From: Sphingomonas kaistensis
GTDB taxonomy: Bacteria > Pseudomonadota > Alphaproteobacteria > Sphingomonadales > Sphingomonadaceae
Direction of reading: 5' to 3'
NCBI RefSeq assembly: GCF_036884275.1
Contig: NZ_CP145607.1
Span: 2,725,998-2,789,997, forward strand
DNA length: 64,000 bases
In this document: in pieces, positions 27,196-35,238 of the stretch
How positions within the stretch are numbered: the first letter of the stretch is position 1
Layout: each line of letters opens with the position of its first letter
Notes under the pieces: generated by a model
Told to the model about the DNA's origin: nothing
Databases searched by the model: none
The model's input: the letters and a program-made list of their open reading frames with translations, nothing else
Position numbers and translations under genes: made by a program

Positions 27196-27822
27196 TCAGG
27201 CCAGGCCCACCACTTTGTGCGCCTGAAGACTGAGCCGCCAGCGCGGCCGGGCCATCGCCAGCGCGATCGCGGCTTCGACCGACCCCTCCGGCCCATCCAT
27301 CGGCTGGACCAGGAAATGGCCGAAGTCCCAGCCTTCCAGCGCCGCCGGATCGATCCCCTCCTGCGGCCACACCAGCTTCAATTCGTCGCCGGCCCGCTGC
27401 ACCACCTCGGTCCCGGCCTTGGGACTGATGCACAGCCAGTCGATTCCCGCCACCACCGGCAGCGTCCCGTTGCTTTCCACCGCGACCCGAAACCCTCGCG
27501 CGTGCAGCGCATCGATCAGCGCGGTGTCGAGCTGAAGCATCGGCTCGCCCCCCGTCACCACCACCAGCCGCTGCTCGGCGCCAGCGCCCCACAAGCGCTC
27601 GACCTGATCGGCCAGCGCGTCGGCGGTCCTGAACTTGCCGCCGTTCACCCCGTCCGTCCCGACGAAATCGGTATCGCAGAACCGGCACTGGGCGGTGGCG
27701 CGATCCTGCTCGCGCCCGCTCCACAGATTGCACCCGGCAAAGCGCAAGAAAACCGCGCGGCTCCCCGCCTGCACGCCTTCACCCTGCAGCGTCAGGAAGC
27801 ATTCCTTCACCGCATAGGTCAT
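27196..27822 (-). CDS. queE: 7-carboxy-7-deazaguanine synthase
   Basis: A 208-residue radical SAM enzyme that makes the deazaguanine core of queuosine. The cluster ligands follow a CX14CX2C spacing ([19 protein letters not shown]) instead of the canonical CX3CX2C; this variant loop is known from proteobacterial QueE. The SAM glycine motif is [12 protein letters not shown]. The start is ATG 27822 ([16 protein letters not shown]), overlapping the queC stop by four bases, so the pair is co-transcribed and coupled. Confidence 0.94.
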   Translation of the reverse strand: MTYAVKECFLTLQGEGVQAGSRAVFLRFAGCNLWSGREQDRATAQCRFCDTDFVGTDGVNGGKFRTADALADQVERLWGAGAEQRLVVVTGGEPMLQLDTALIDALHARGFRVAVESNGTLPVVAGIDWLCISPKAGTEVVQRAGDELKLVWPQEGIDPAALEGWDFGHFLVQPMDGPEGSVEAAIALAMARPRWRLSLQAHKVVGLA

Positions 27823-28505
27823 GGGGCGGCGGCGTAGCGGGTCGGGTCGGGCAGCCCGGCCTGCTCGAACCCCATCGCGCGCAGCCGGCACGCATCGCAC
27901 GTCCCGCACGCGCCGCCGTCGGCGCCTGGATCATAGCAACTATGGCTCTGCCCCGCGTCGAGCCCCAGCCGCGCCGCTTCGCGCGCGATCTCGGCCTTGG
28001 TCATGTCCTGCAACGGCGCGTGAATGGTGAAGGGATCGCCTTCCACCCCCGCCTTGGTGGCGAGATTGGCCAGCCGCTCGAACGCCGCGACAAAATCGGG
28101 GCGGCAATCGGGATAGCCCGAATAGTCGAGCGCATTGACCCCTACGAACAGGTCGCACGCCCCGCTTGCCTCGGCAAGGCCGAGCGCGAGGCTCAGGAAA
28201 ATCGTGTTGCGCGCCGGCACATAGGTTACCGGAATGCCTTCGCCCACGCCGTCCTTGGGCACCGCCACATCGCTTGTCAGCGCCGACCCGCCGAATGCGC
28301 GCAGGTCCATCGGCAGGATGACGTGCCGGTCGGCCAGATCGGCGGCGATCCGCTTGGCCGCCTCCAATTCCACTCGGTGGCGCTGCCCGTAATCGATCGT
28401 CAGCGCCGAGACCGAAAAGCCTCGCTCCCGCGCCAGCGCGGCGCAGACCATGGAATCAAGCCCGCCCGAAAGCAGGACAATGGCGATGGGACGGGGGTCG
28501 GTCAT
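27819..28505 (-). CDS. queC: 7-cyano-7-deazaguanine synthase
   Basis: A 228-residue ATP-dependent enzyme converting 7-carboxy-7-deazaguanine to preQ0 for queuosine. The PP-loop is [15 protein letters not shown]; the C-terminal zinc site is [20 protein letters not shown] with four Cys. The start is ATG 28505 ([12 protein letters not shown]). It is the first gene of a queC-queE pair; 74 bases upstream lies the terminator of a candidate sRNA, and I do not see a recognisable preQ1 riboswitch. Confidence 0.95.
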   Translation of the reverse strand: MTDPRPIAIVLLSGGLDSMVCAALARERGFSVSALTIDYGQRHRVELEAAKRIAADLADRHVILPMDLRAFGGSALTSDVAVPKDGVGEGIPVTYVPARNTIFLSLALGLAEASGACDLFVGVNALDYSGYPDCRPDFVAAFERLANLATKAGVEGDPFTIHAPLQDMTKAEIAREAARLGLDAGQSHSCYDPGADGGACGTCDACRLRAMGFEQAGLPDPTRYAAAP

Positions 28506-28579
28506 GGCGCGCGCGCCCATAGGACGAGGCTCTCCGAAAGGCAAAAAATGAAAGCCCGCCCCGAACGGCGGACGCCGAA

Positions 28580-28668
28580 AAAAGAAGGGCCGCCCCGAAA
28601 GGCGGCCCAGGTTCGGGCGCGATGGCCCGTCAGGGAGGAAAGCGTGCCATTCCAATCGGTCAGGCACA
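28580..28668 (-). ncRNA. Candidate trans-acting sRNA (SuhB-like)
   Basis: The ~200-base gap upstream of queC holds a minus-strand unit ending in an excellent intrinsic terminator: stem GGGCCGCC/GGCGGCCC (28608-28601 with 28594-28587) followed by TTCTTTTTTC. About 30 bases before it is a single-stranded-looking CTTTCCTCCCTGACGG block whose UCCUCCC would pair with Shine-Dalgarno sequences. A TATAGA -10-like box lies at 28680-28675, giving a transcript of ~90 nt. Size, CCUCCC block and terminator resemble the alphaproteobacterial SuhB sRNA family; I cannot run a covariance search. Confidence 0.55.
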
Positions 28669-28703
28669 GCCACCTCTATATCCGCTTATGGTTAAACGAC
28701 GCC

Positions 28704-29105
28704 TTAACGACCTGACGAAAGAGGACATTCCCCGACACGCCGCGCATAAACCGAAAAGTCGTACGGCTCGCCCCTACGGAAGCCCTGCGTGTCGAGTTTG
28801 AGCGAACGCGGCGTCGTCACGGTAATCTCCGACCGCCCGAATTCGCCTTGCCCGCATTCGAGACTCATCAGCAGTCGCCGCGGCGAATTGACAAGGATCG
28901 TGCGCTGGCAGCGGTCGCCGGCATGCGCATAGGTAGCAAGCAGCGTTAAGTCCTTCAGGCAGCCCCGCCGCGCCCCATTGCCGGTCGCATCGCGGCTCAC
29001 TTCCCACAGGCCCGGCTCGACCCCCGGAAGCACGCTCGGCGCCTGCGCCGGCTGCGCCACGGCGGCGGCCGACAGCAGCAGCACGAAAGGCGCGACTCTT
29101 CTCAT
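28704..29105 (-). CDS. DUF3617-like secreted protein
   Basis: A 133-residue protein with a signal peptide (MRRVAPFVLLLSAAAVAQPAQA). The mature start PGVEPGLWEVSRDATGNG has the GLWE hallmark of DUF3617, with paired Cys later (GCLKD, DRCQRT, LECGQG, GECPL) that may form disulfides. DUF3617 proteins are periplasmic and uncharacterised. Start ATG 29105. It lies downstream of hslO on the same strand with 25 bases between. Confidence 0.7.
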   Translation of the reverse strand: MRRVAPFVLLLSAAAVAQPAQAPSVLPGVEPGLWEVSRDATGNGARRGCLKDLTLLATYAHAGDRCQRTILVNSPRRLLMSLECGQGEFGRSEITVTTPRSLKLDTQGFRRGEPYDFSVYARRVGECPLSSGR

Positions 29106-29130
29106 CGCGGTCATTCTAAAACGCCCGCCC

Positions 29131-30024
29131 TTAATCGAACGACAGCGGGAAGCTGGTCGAACAGAATTCGCAATTGACCCGGATCACGCCTTCCTCGTCC
29201 TTCATCTCCTCGCGCTCCTCTTCCGGAAAGCGGGCGATAACCGAGCGAACATAATCGGGATCGCAGCGGCAGCCGCGGCTCAGCGCCGCGCCGGCCAGCA
29301 CACGGACCTCCTCTTCCTCGTGGAATAGGCGCCACACCAGCCCGTCGAGCGGCAGGTTTTCGTCGGTCAATTCCTCGGCCTTTACCGAGCCCGCCAGCAC
29401 CGCGACATGGTCCCACTCGGGATTGTCGAGCCGGGTGTGTAGCCGTTCGCGCCCTTCCTCGCCCTCGGGCAGATGCTGGAACAGGATTCCGCCCGCCACC
29501 CAGCCATCCGCCTTTTTCTCGGCGGCCAGGCGGACGATCGACGGGATCTGCTCGGACTGGGCGAAATAGCTTTGCGCGGCGACGGCCAGGCTTTCGCCTT
29601 CCAGCGGCACGATGCCCTGATAACGCTCGTCGGTCGCCGGCTGGTCGAAGGTAATTGCCAGATAGCCCTCGCCGAACAGGGTCTTGAGCGTCGGTGCATG
29701 CGCCGCGTCGGCCAGCTTCACCGGATCGTGCCGGACATAGCCGCGCAATTCGCCGCCCTTGTAGTCGCAGACCAGCAGGTCGACGACTCCGCCCTGCGTC
29801 TGCGCCTGAAGCGTCAGTTGCCCGCCCGGATCCTTCAGGAGCGAGCCCAGCAGCGCGGTCAGCACCAGCGCTTCGGCCAGCATTCGTTCGATCGGCGGGG
29901 GATAATTGTGCGCGGACAGGATGGCGTCGAGCGAGGGGCCGATCCGGGCGGCCCGGCCACGGGCGTGGCGCGCCGGCACGGTCACGCCAAGCGCGGAATC
30001 GAGATTAGTGATGTCAGGGGTCAT
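29131..30024 (-). CDS. hslO: Redox-regulated chaperone Hsp33
   Basis: A 297-residue holdase activated by oxidation. The C-terminal zinc switch is present as CRCDPDYV and NCEFCSTSF (CXC...CXXC), and the N-terminal domain shows NYPPPIERMLAEALVLTALLGS. The start is ATG 30024. In relatives I recall argF and argD next to hslO; here argF is absent and argD lies ~2.4 kb away. Confidence 0.95.
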   Translation of the reverse strand: MTPDITNLDSALGVTVPARHARGRAARIGPSLDAILSAHNYPPPIERMLAEALVLTALLGSLLKDPGGQLTLQAQTQGGVVDLLVCDYKGGELRGYVRHDPVKLADAAHAPTLKTLFGEGYLAITFDQPATDERYQGIVPLEGESLAVAAQSYFAQSEQIPSIVRLAAEKKADGWVAGGILFQHLPEGEEGRERLHTRLDNPEWDHVAVLAGSVKAEELTDENLPLDGLVWRLFHEEEEVRVLAGAALSRGCRCDPDYVRSVIARFPEEEREEMKDEEGVIRVNCEFCSTSFPLSFD

Positions 30025-30092
30025 GGGAAGGAGATAGGAACCCCCTCCCCCGACCTCAACCGGTCAATCCGATACGGACGCCGGGCACCGTC

Positions 30093-30284
30093 TCAGACGG
30101 CGCGCGCCTCGCGGGCGGCTTCGTTGGCGTCACGGTGCGCATTGGTGCGCTCCAGCCGGTTGGCCATGGCTTCCCACGCCTCGGCGGCTTCGAGATTGCG
30201 GCGCTTCACATTTTCGAGATTGGCTGCGGCGGCATCGCGGCGGCATTCGGCGGCGCGCTCAGCATAGAATTGGAGGGTGGACAT
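30093..30284 (-). CDS. Small helical protein (63 aa)
   Basis: A 63-residue highly charged, Ala/Glu/Arg-rich protein predicted to be helical or coiled-coil (MSTLQFYAERAAECRRDAAA; VKRRNLEAAEAWEAMANRLE). I recall similar unnamed small proteins in sphingomonads, but no function. It follows the cold-shock gene on the same strand, beyond that gene's terminator. Confidence 0.6.
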   Translation of the reverse strand: MSTLQFYAERAAECRRDAAAANLENVKRRNLEAAEAWEAMANRLERTNAHRDANEAAREARAV

Positions 30285-30324
30285 CGGGGGCTGTCTTCCT
30301 TCGGGGCTAGGGGGTTGCGGCGAA

Positions 30325-30368
30325 AAATCGGGAAGCGGCCCGCCACGCCATCACGCAGGCGGGCCGCT
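30325..30368 (-). terminator. Terminator of the cold-shock gene
   Basis: Stem AGCGGCCCGCC (30334-30344) / GGCGGGCCGCT (30358-30368), perfect over 11 bp; on the minus strand it is followed by TCCCGATTTTT. It lies 15 bases past the cold-shock gene stop. Confidence 0.8.
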
Positions 30369-30382
30369 CCCAAAAATTGGCG

Positions 30383-30589
30383 TCAGGCGCTCTGCAGGTT
30401 CACTGCGCTCGCGCGGCCGTCGCGGCCGCTCTGCAGCTCGTACTGGACCTTCTGGTCGCGATCGAGCGTGCGCATGCCGGCTGCTTCCACCGCCGAAATG
30501 TGAACAAAAGCGTCGCCGCTTCCGTCCTCGGGCGAGATAAAGCCATAGCCCTTGTCGGCGTTGAAGAATTTGACGGTTCCGGTAATCAT
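30383..30589 (-). CDS. Cold-shock domain protein (CspA family)
   Basis: A 68-residue single cold-shock domain that binds single-stranded RNA/DNA. RNP1 is KGYGFISPED and RNP2 is DAFVHISAVE; the start MITGTVKFFNADKGYG is canonical. The ~270-base region between it and yceI holds its leader; a long 5' UTR is usual for these genes, but I cannot define a thermosensor here. Confidence 0.95.
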   Translation of the reverse strand: MITGTVKFFNADKGYGFISPEDGSGDAFVHISAVEAAGMRTLDRDQKVQYELQSGRDGRASAVNLQSA

Positions 30590-30863
30590 TTTGGTAGTCC
30601 TTCTCGTAGCGCCACCCGAGTGCCGGGCAGCACGCTAGGAGCAGCGAGGAGAGAAGGAAAAAGGAGCCGCAAAGCGCCGTAGACCGTCAAAACTTGCGAC
30701 TGATAGCCCTGTCCATATGCGCCCAATCGGCAAAAATTACAACCTCGGGGCCACCGGCGCGCTACGGGTCCGAGGCACAAGCCTGTGCCTTCTTGCCTGA
30801 TCGCCCGGGCACGCGCAGTGACAAGGTCATTTATCCATACCGCCCAACAGGAGCCTCGATCCC

Positions 30864-31475
30864 ATGACCAAGAGCCTCGCCCTTCTCGCCGCCCTTGCCC
30901 TCGCCGGAACAACCGCCCTCGCCGCTCAGCCCAAGGCGCCGGCCGCCACCGCCGCTCCCGCCAAGGTCCAGGCCGGCAGCTACAAGGTCGATCCCAACCA
31001 TACGCAGGTGGTCTGGTCGGTCGATCACTTCGGCTTTTCGCGCCTCTACGGCATGGTCGGCTCGATGAGCGGGACGCTCGACATCGACCCCGCCCGGCCC
31101 GCCGCCGCCAAGGTCGCGATCGACATCCCCTTGTCGGGCCTTACCGTCACCTCGCCCGGTTTCGCCAAGCATCTCGCCACCGCCGACCTCTTCGACGTCG
31201 CGCAATTCCCGACCGCCCGCTTCGTCTCGCGCAGCGTGTCTGTGCGCGGTAACCAGGCCACCATCCTTGGCGACCTCACCCTGCGCGGCATCACCAAGCC
31301 CTTGACCCTCGCCGCCCGCCTCCACGGCACCGGCGCCAACCCGATGAACAAGAAACAAACCGTCGGCTTCTCCGCCACCGCCAAGCTGAAGCGCAGCGAC
31401 TTCAACCTGGGCTACGCGGTGCCCAACGTCTCGGACGACGTGAACCTCGAGATCACCGCCGCCTTCGAAAAGTAA
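30864..31475 (+). CDS. YceI-family periplasmic lipid-binding protein
   Basis: A 203-residue secreted lipocalin-like protein. The signal peptide is MTKSLALLAALALAGTTALA; the domain begins at GSYKVDPNHTQVVWSVDHFG and shows GDLTLRGITKPLTLAARLHG and a terminal DDVNLEITAAFEK. YceI proteins bind isoprenoid-type lipids in the periplasm in solved structures; the ligand here is inferred. The divergent cold-shock gene lies 274 bases away. Confidence 0.9.
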   Translation: MTKSLALLAALALAGTTALAAQPKAPAATAAPAKVQAGSYKVDPNHTQVVWSVDHFGFSRLYGMVGSMSGTLDIDPARPAAAKVAIDIPLSGLTVTSPGFAKHLATADLFDVAQFPTARFVSRSVSVRGNQATILGDLTLRGITKPLTLAARLHGTGANPMNKKQTVGFSATAKLKRSDFNLGYAVPNVSDDVNLEITAAFEK

Positions 31476-31499
31476 GCTCGGCTCCAACCCGCCACCTCC

Positions 31500-31533
31500 T
31501 TGTTCCCACGCGAACTGACGCTATATTGCGTCA
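31500..31533 (+). promoter_or_regulatory. Promoter/operator of the RES toxin-antitoxin operon
   Basis: A perfect inverted repeat TGACGC-TATATT-GCGTCA (31516-31533) places its six-base centre exactly on a -10-like TATATT (31522-31527). A -35-like TTGTTC (31500-31505) lies 16 bases upstream. An AAAGGAGG ribosome-binding site follows directly, 7 bases from the antitoxin ATG. A repressor bound to the repeat would block the promoter, as expected for toxin-antitoxin autoregulation. Confidence 0.6.
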
Positions 31534-31546
31534 AAGGAGGTGGCGC

Positions 31547-31897
31547 ATGAGCCTAGCGCAATATGCCGAAGGAGGGCTGTTTGCCCCCGCGAAGATTGCC
31601 GATCTGCTGCGCACCACCAGCCAGGAAGTGGCGGCATCGGCCGGTCTCGCCCGCGACGCGGTGCAGCGCCGTGAGCGGTTGAAGTCCGCCCGGACCCAAG
31701 GCCGCCTGCGCGAGATGATCGAGATCCTGAACAAGGTCGAACCGCGCTTCGGCTCGCCCCTCATGGCGTTCGCCTGGTATCGCTCCGAACCGCTCGCGGG
31801 CTTCGCCAACCAGACCGCGATGACCCTGGTCCAGCAAGGCCGCGCGGGCGACGTCCTCGCCTACATCGATGCGGTCGACGCCGGGGTGTTCGCCTGA
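31547..31897 (+). CDS. Xre/MbcA/ParS-type antitoxin
   Basis: A 116-residue protein of the MbcA/ParS/Xre antitoxin class paired with RES toxins. The N-terminal half contains an Xre-like helix-turn-helix (KIADLLRTTSQEVAASAGLA) and the C-terminal half the toxin-binding domain (SPLMAFAWYRSEPLAGFANQ; AGDVLAYIDAVDAGVFA). Start ATG 31547 with a strong AAAGGAGG site. The toxin gene starts two bases after its stop (TGAGGTG), the standard order antitoxin-toxin. Confidence 0.88.
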   Translation: MSLAQYAEGGLFAPAKIADLLRTTSQEVAASAGLARDAVQRRERLKSARTQGRLREMIEILNKVEPRFGSPLMAFAWYRSEPLAGFANQTAMTLVQQGRAGDVLAYIDAVDAGVFA

Positions 31898-31898
31898 G

Positions 31899-32390
31899 GT
31901 GGATTTCGACGGGCTACTCTACCGCTCCCTGAACCCGCTCTACGCCCGCCAGCCGCTGTCGGGCGAAGGTGCCGCTCGCTTCGGCGGTCGCTTCAATCCC
32001 AAGGGCACTCCGGCGCTCTACACCGCGCTGTCCATCGCCACCGCCATCCGCGAGGCCAATCAGGTCGGCGACCTCCAGCCCACCACGCTGGTCGCCTATC
32101 GCGCCACGTTGACCAACCTGTTCGACTGCCGCGACACGGCCGCGCTGGCTGATTTCGGCATGACCGCCGACACCCTCGCCGATCCCGCCTGGCGCCAAGC
32201 GATGCGCAGGGGCGGCCGCGCCGCGACGCAGGACTTCGCCCTGGCGCTGATCGCCGCCGGCCACCCCGGCCTCCTCGTCCGAAGCTTCGCCCGCGGCGCG
32301 GACGCGCACGATCTTAACATCGTCCTGTGGCGCTGGACCGGCAACGGCGCCCGCCTCACCGTCATCGACGATGAAGCGCGGCTGGCTTAG
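31899..32390 (+). CDS. RES-domain toxin
   Basis: A 163-residue RES toxin (NAD+-degrading ADP-ribosyl-transferase-like fold in characterised members such as MbcT and ParT). Conserved features: LYRSLNPLYA at the N-terminus, GRFNPKGTPALYTALSIATA with the Arg and Tyr of the active site, the EAN segment after it, and LVRSFARGADAHDLNIVLW near the end. Start is GTG 31899 (VDFDGLLYRS), two bases after the antitoxin stop. Its stop overlaps by four bases the argD stop. Confidence 0.9.
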   Translation: MDFDGLLYRSLNPLYARQPLSGEGAARFGGRFNPKGTPALYTALSIATAIREANQVGDLQPTTLVAYRATLTNLFDCRDTAALADFGMTADTLADPAWRQAMRRGGRAATQDFALALIAAGHPGLLVRSFARGADAHDLNIVLWRWTGNGARLTVIDDEARLA

Positions 32391-33574
32391 GCCGCCTGCG
32401 GCACCTCATAGTCCGCCGACGCCGCGCTCAGCCCATCTACGAACGCGCGGATGTCATTGTCGTCGATGATCAGCGGCGGCAGCACGCGCACCACATTGTC
32501 GCCCGCCGCCACCGTCAGGATACCGCGGGTGCGCAGGTAACCGACGAAGGCGCGGCTGTCGGTCTTCATCTTGATGCCGAGCATCAGGCCCATGCCCCGC
32601 ACGCTTTCGAACAGGCCGTCGTGGTTGGGGATCATCTGCTCCAGCGCCGCGCGCAGCCGCTGGCCGGTCTCGCGCACCTGCGCCAGGAACTCAGGGTTGG
32701 CCACGACGTCGAGCACCGCATTGCCCGCCGCCATCGCCAGCGGATTGCCGCCATAGGTTGAGCCATGCGTCCCGATCACCATCCCGCTCGCGGCCTTTTC
32801 GGTGGCAAGGCAAGCGCCGAGCGGGAAGCCGCCACCGATGCCCTTGGCGGTGGCCAGAATGTCCGGCTCGATCCCGTACTGCTCGTAAGCATAGAGGCTG
32901 CCCGTCCGCGCCACGCCGCACTGCACTTCGTCCAGCACCAGCATCAGATCATGCTCGTCGCACGCCGTGCGCAGGCCCTTCATGAATTCCTGCGAAGCCG
33001 GGCGAATACCGCCCTCGCCCTGCACCGGCTCAACCAGGAAGCCGGCGGTCGTGTCGTCGATCGCCGCCAGCGCCGCGTCCAGATCATCGAACGCCACCAC
33101 CTCGAAGCCCTCGAGCAACGGCGCGAACCCGTCGCGCAGCTTGAGCTGATCGGTGGCCGAGATCGTCGCCATCGTCCGCCCGTGAAAGGCGTTCGAAAAG
33201 GTGATCAGCTTGTTCTTATGCGGATTGCCCGCCGCATGATGATACCGCCGCGCGGTCTTGATCGCGCATTCCACCGCCTCGGCGCCCGAATTGGTGAAGA
33301 ATACCGTGTCGGCAAAGGTCAGGTCGACCAGCCGCTGCGCCAACGCCTCGCCCTGCGGCGACCCGTAAAGGTTCGACACATGTATCAGGGTTTCGGTCTG
33401 CTTCTGGATCGCGCCGATCAGATGCGGATGACTGTGGCCAAGCAAGTTCACCGCAATGCCGCTGGCGAAATCGAGATAACGCTCGCCGCCCTCGCCGATC
33501 AGCCACACGCCCTCGCCTCGGACCGGCCGCACCTCGCAGCGCGGATAGACGGGCATAAGCGGCGTGATGGCCAT
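32387..33574 (-). CDS. argD: Acetylornithine aminotransferase
   Basis: A 395-residue class III PLP aminotransferase of arginine synthesis (N-acetylglutamate-semialdehyde to N-acetylornithine). The PLP Lys lies in DILATAKGIGGGFPLGAC; other signatures are LDFASGIAVNLLGHSHPHL and LVLDEVQCGVARTGSLYAYE. The substrate choice over other class III enzymes rests on overall similarity. argF, usually adjacent in relatives, is absent, and the RES toxin-antitoxin pair abuts its 3' end. Confidence 0.92.
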   Translation of the reverse strand: MAITPLMPVYPRCEVRPVRGEGVWLIGEGGERYLDFASGIAVNLLGHSHPHLIGAIQKQTETLIHVSNLYGSPQGEALAQRLVDLTFADTVFFTNSGAEAVECAIKTARRYHHAAGNPHKNKLITFSNAFHGRTMATISATDQLKLRDGFAPLLEGFEVVAFDDLDAALAAIDDTTAGFLVEPVQGEGGIRPASQEFMKGLRTACDEHDLMLVLDEVQCGVARTGSLYAYEQYGIEPDILATAKGIGGGFPLGACLATEKAASGMVIGTHGSTYGGNPLAMAAGNAVLDVVANPEFLAQVRETGQRLRAALEQMIPNHDGLFESVRGMGLMLGIKMKTDSRAFVGYLRTRGILTVAAGDNVVRVLPPLIIDDNDIRAFVDGLSAASADYEVPQAA

Positions 33575-33599
33575 GAAACGGCTCCTGAAGAACGGACAA

Positions 33600-33636
33600 G
33601 AAAAAGGGCGCGGCCCCGTGCGTGGAGCCGCGCCCT
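33600..33636 (-). terminator. Rho-independent terminator upstream of argD
   Basis: Perfect 10-bp stem AGGGCGCGGC (33605-33614) / GCCGCGCCCT (33627-33636); on the minus strand it is followed by TTTTTCTTG. It closes the transcript of the Gln/Tyr/Gly-rich protein gene and insulates argD, whose start is 26 bases on. Confidence 0.88.
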
Positions 33637-33681
33637 CTCTATAGCCGGGCGGCGGAAAGTTTGAACCCTCCGCCTCAGCCT

Positions 33682-34221
33682 TTAGCGGCGGTAGGGATAA
33701 CCCTCGCGGCGATCGTCGATGCCGTTGCGGTTGTTGTCGACCCAGCCGTCGCGGCCGTCGCGGACGCCATCCCGGTCGCGATCACGCCCGCCGCCATAGC
33801 CCTGGCCCCAGCCATTGCCGTAGCGGTTGTTGCCGTCGCGGGCCTGATAGGCGATCCGCTGCTGCAACTGGGCAAAGCGCAGGTCGAGATCGCGCTGCTC
33901 ACGCGGGTCGATGCCGTTGCGGGCAAAGGCACGCGTGCGGTTCTGCAGGTCGATCGCCTGGGCACGCAGGCGGCGGGCCTCACGCTCGCTGATCCGGTCG
34001 CGGTTGTCGAACCGCTCGACCTGACGGCGAAGCTGGTCGGCGCGCTGCAGATAGACCGCGGTCAACTGGCGCTGGTTCTGATAGCCATAGCCATAACCCG
34101 GCTGGCCATAACCGTACTGCTGATAATAGCCCGGCTGCTGACCATAGTAACCCTGGGCGGCGGCCGGAGCGGCGGCGCCGAGGATCGAAAGACCGGCGGC
34201 GGCGAACAGGAACTTCTTCAT
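33682..34221 (-). CDS. Secreted protein with Gly/Tyr/Gln-rich and Asp-rich regions
   Basis: A 179-residue protein with a signal peptide (MKKFLFAAAGLSILGAAAPAAAQ). Next is a low-complexity Gln/Gly/Tyr stretch (YYGQQPGYYQQYGYGQPGYG), then a charged helical region (LTAVYLQRADQLRRQVERFD), and at the C-terminus an Asp/Arg/Asn stretch (GRDRDRDGVRDGRDGWVDNN) with DxDxDG-like calcium-binding loops. Function unknown; envelope or calcium binding is inference. Preceded by GGAGAAGAC ribosome-binding site. Confidence 0.75.
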   Translation of the reverse strand: MKKFLFAAAGLSILGAAAPAAAQGYYGQQPGYYQQYGYGQPGYGYGYQNQRQLTAVYLQRADQLRRQVERFDNRDRISEREARRLRAQAIDLQNRTRAFARNGIDPREQRDLDLRFAQLQQRIAYQARDGNNRYGNGWGQGYGGGRDRDRDGVRDGRDGWVDNNRNGIDDRREGYPYRR

Positions 34222-34341
34222 CGTGTCTTCTCCCTCATCGAGGCTTGATGAAGGAGGTTCTACGCGCCGCCCCAATTCCGCAGGCTGAACACCGCGGTTA
34301 TCTCTCGTTCACGCACCGAAACGACCAAGTGGCTGAAAAGC

Positions 34342-35166
34342 CTAGTTCTTGATCTTCCACCCGCTCTTCAGCAGCCCGTAGCAGAGGGCGAACAGCGCCA
34401 GGTTCAACGCCAGCAGCAGCCCGGCCCCGAACAGGATCGGCGAATCGGCTTCGCTGAGGAACCCGTGGCGGAAGCCCGAGATGACGTAGAAGAACGGATT
34501 GGCATGGCTGATCGCCCGGAACAGCGGGCTCAGCGCCTCGACCGAATAAAAGGTGCCGGACAGCAGCGACAAGGGCGCGACCACGAAATTGGTCACTGCC
34601 GCGGCATGATCGAACTTCTCCGCCCAGATCGAGGTGATGAGGCCGAGGAAACTGAGCAGCAGCGAGCCCATCAGCCCGAACCAGATCAGGCTCAGCGGAT
34701 GCCGCACCGTCACATCGACGCCCGGCCACAGCGCCATCGCCAGCCACACCGCGCAACCGACCAGGATCGCGCGGGTCACCGATGCCCCGACCAGCCCGGC
34801 GATCAGCTCGCCGACCGACAGCGGCGGCATCAGATAATCGACGATCGTCCCCTGGATCTTGCCGACCAGCAGCGAAAAGCTCGAATTGGCGAACGCGTTC
34901 TGGATCATCGCCATGATGATCAGGCCGGGCGCGATGAAGCTCGGGAACGGCACCCCCATGACTTCGCGCTTGGCGCCCCCCAAAGCGACCGAAAAGATCA
35001 CCAGAAACAGGAGGGTGGTGACCGCCGGCGCCCACACCGTCTGGGTCTGCACCTTGAAAAACCGGCGCACTTCCTTGACATAGAGAGTCCGAAGCCCGCC
35101 CCAGTTGACGCCCGTCAGACGGGCCTGGCCTGGGATCATGCGAAGGGATGAGGGCTGGTCGTTCAC
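34342..35166 (-). CDS. ABC-2 type transporter permease
   Basis: About 274 residues with six helices, of the ABC-2 permease family (YadH/drug- and polysaccharide-export type). Typical sequences: LYVKEVRRFFKVQTQTVWAP, PSFIAPGLIIMAMIQNAFAN and LSPLFRAISHANPFFYVISG. The start is uncertain: GTG 35166 (VNDQPSSLRMIPG) is given, ATG 35139 is the alternative. No ABC ATPase gene lies beside it, which is unusual because these subunits are normally paired. Confidence 0.88.
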   Translation of the reverse strand: MNDQPSSLRMIPGQARLTGVNWGGLRTLYVKEVRRFFKVQTQTVWAPAVTTLLFLVIFSVALGGAKREVMGVPFPSFIAPGLIIMAMIQNAFANSSFSLLVGKIQGTIVDYLMPPLSVGELIAGLVGASVTRAILVGCAVWLAMALWPGVDVTVRHPLSLIWFGLMGSLLLSFLGLITSIWAEKFDHAAAVTNFVVAPLSLLSGTFYSVEALSPLFRAISHANPFFYVISGFRHGFLSEADSPILFGAGLLLALNLALFALCYGLLKSGWKIKN

Positions 35167-35238
35167 GCCTTCAGCGCCTATCGGCTGCGGGCTGGAACGG
35201 CAACGGTTAACCCGAACAAGCAAAGCGACGGAACAAGA

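Noticed and set aside
28506..28703. preQ1 riboswitch upstream of queC
   Set aside because: No preQ1-I pseudoknot signature was found; the hairpin plus T-run fits an independent sRNA terminator better.
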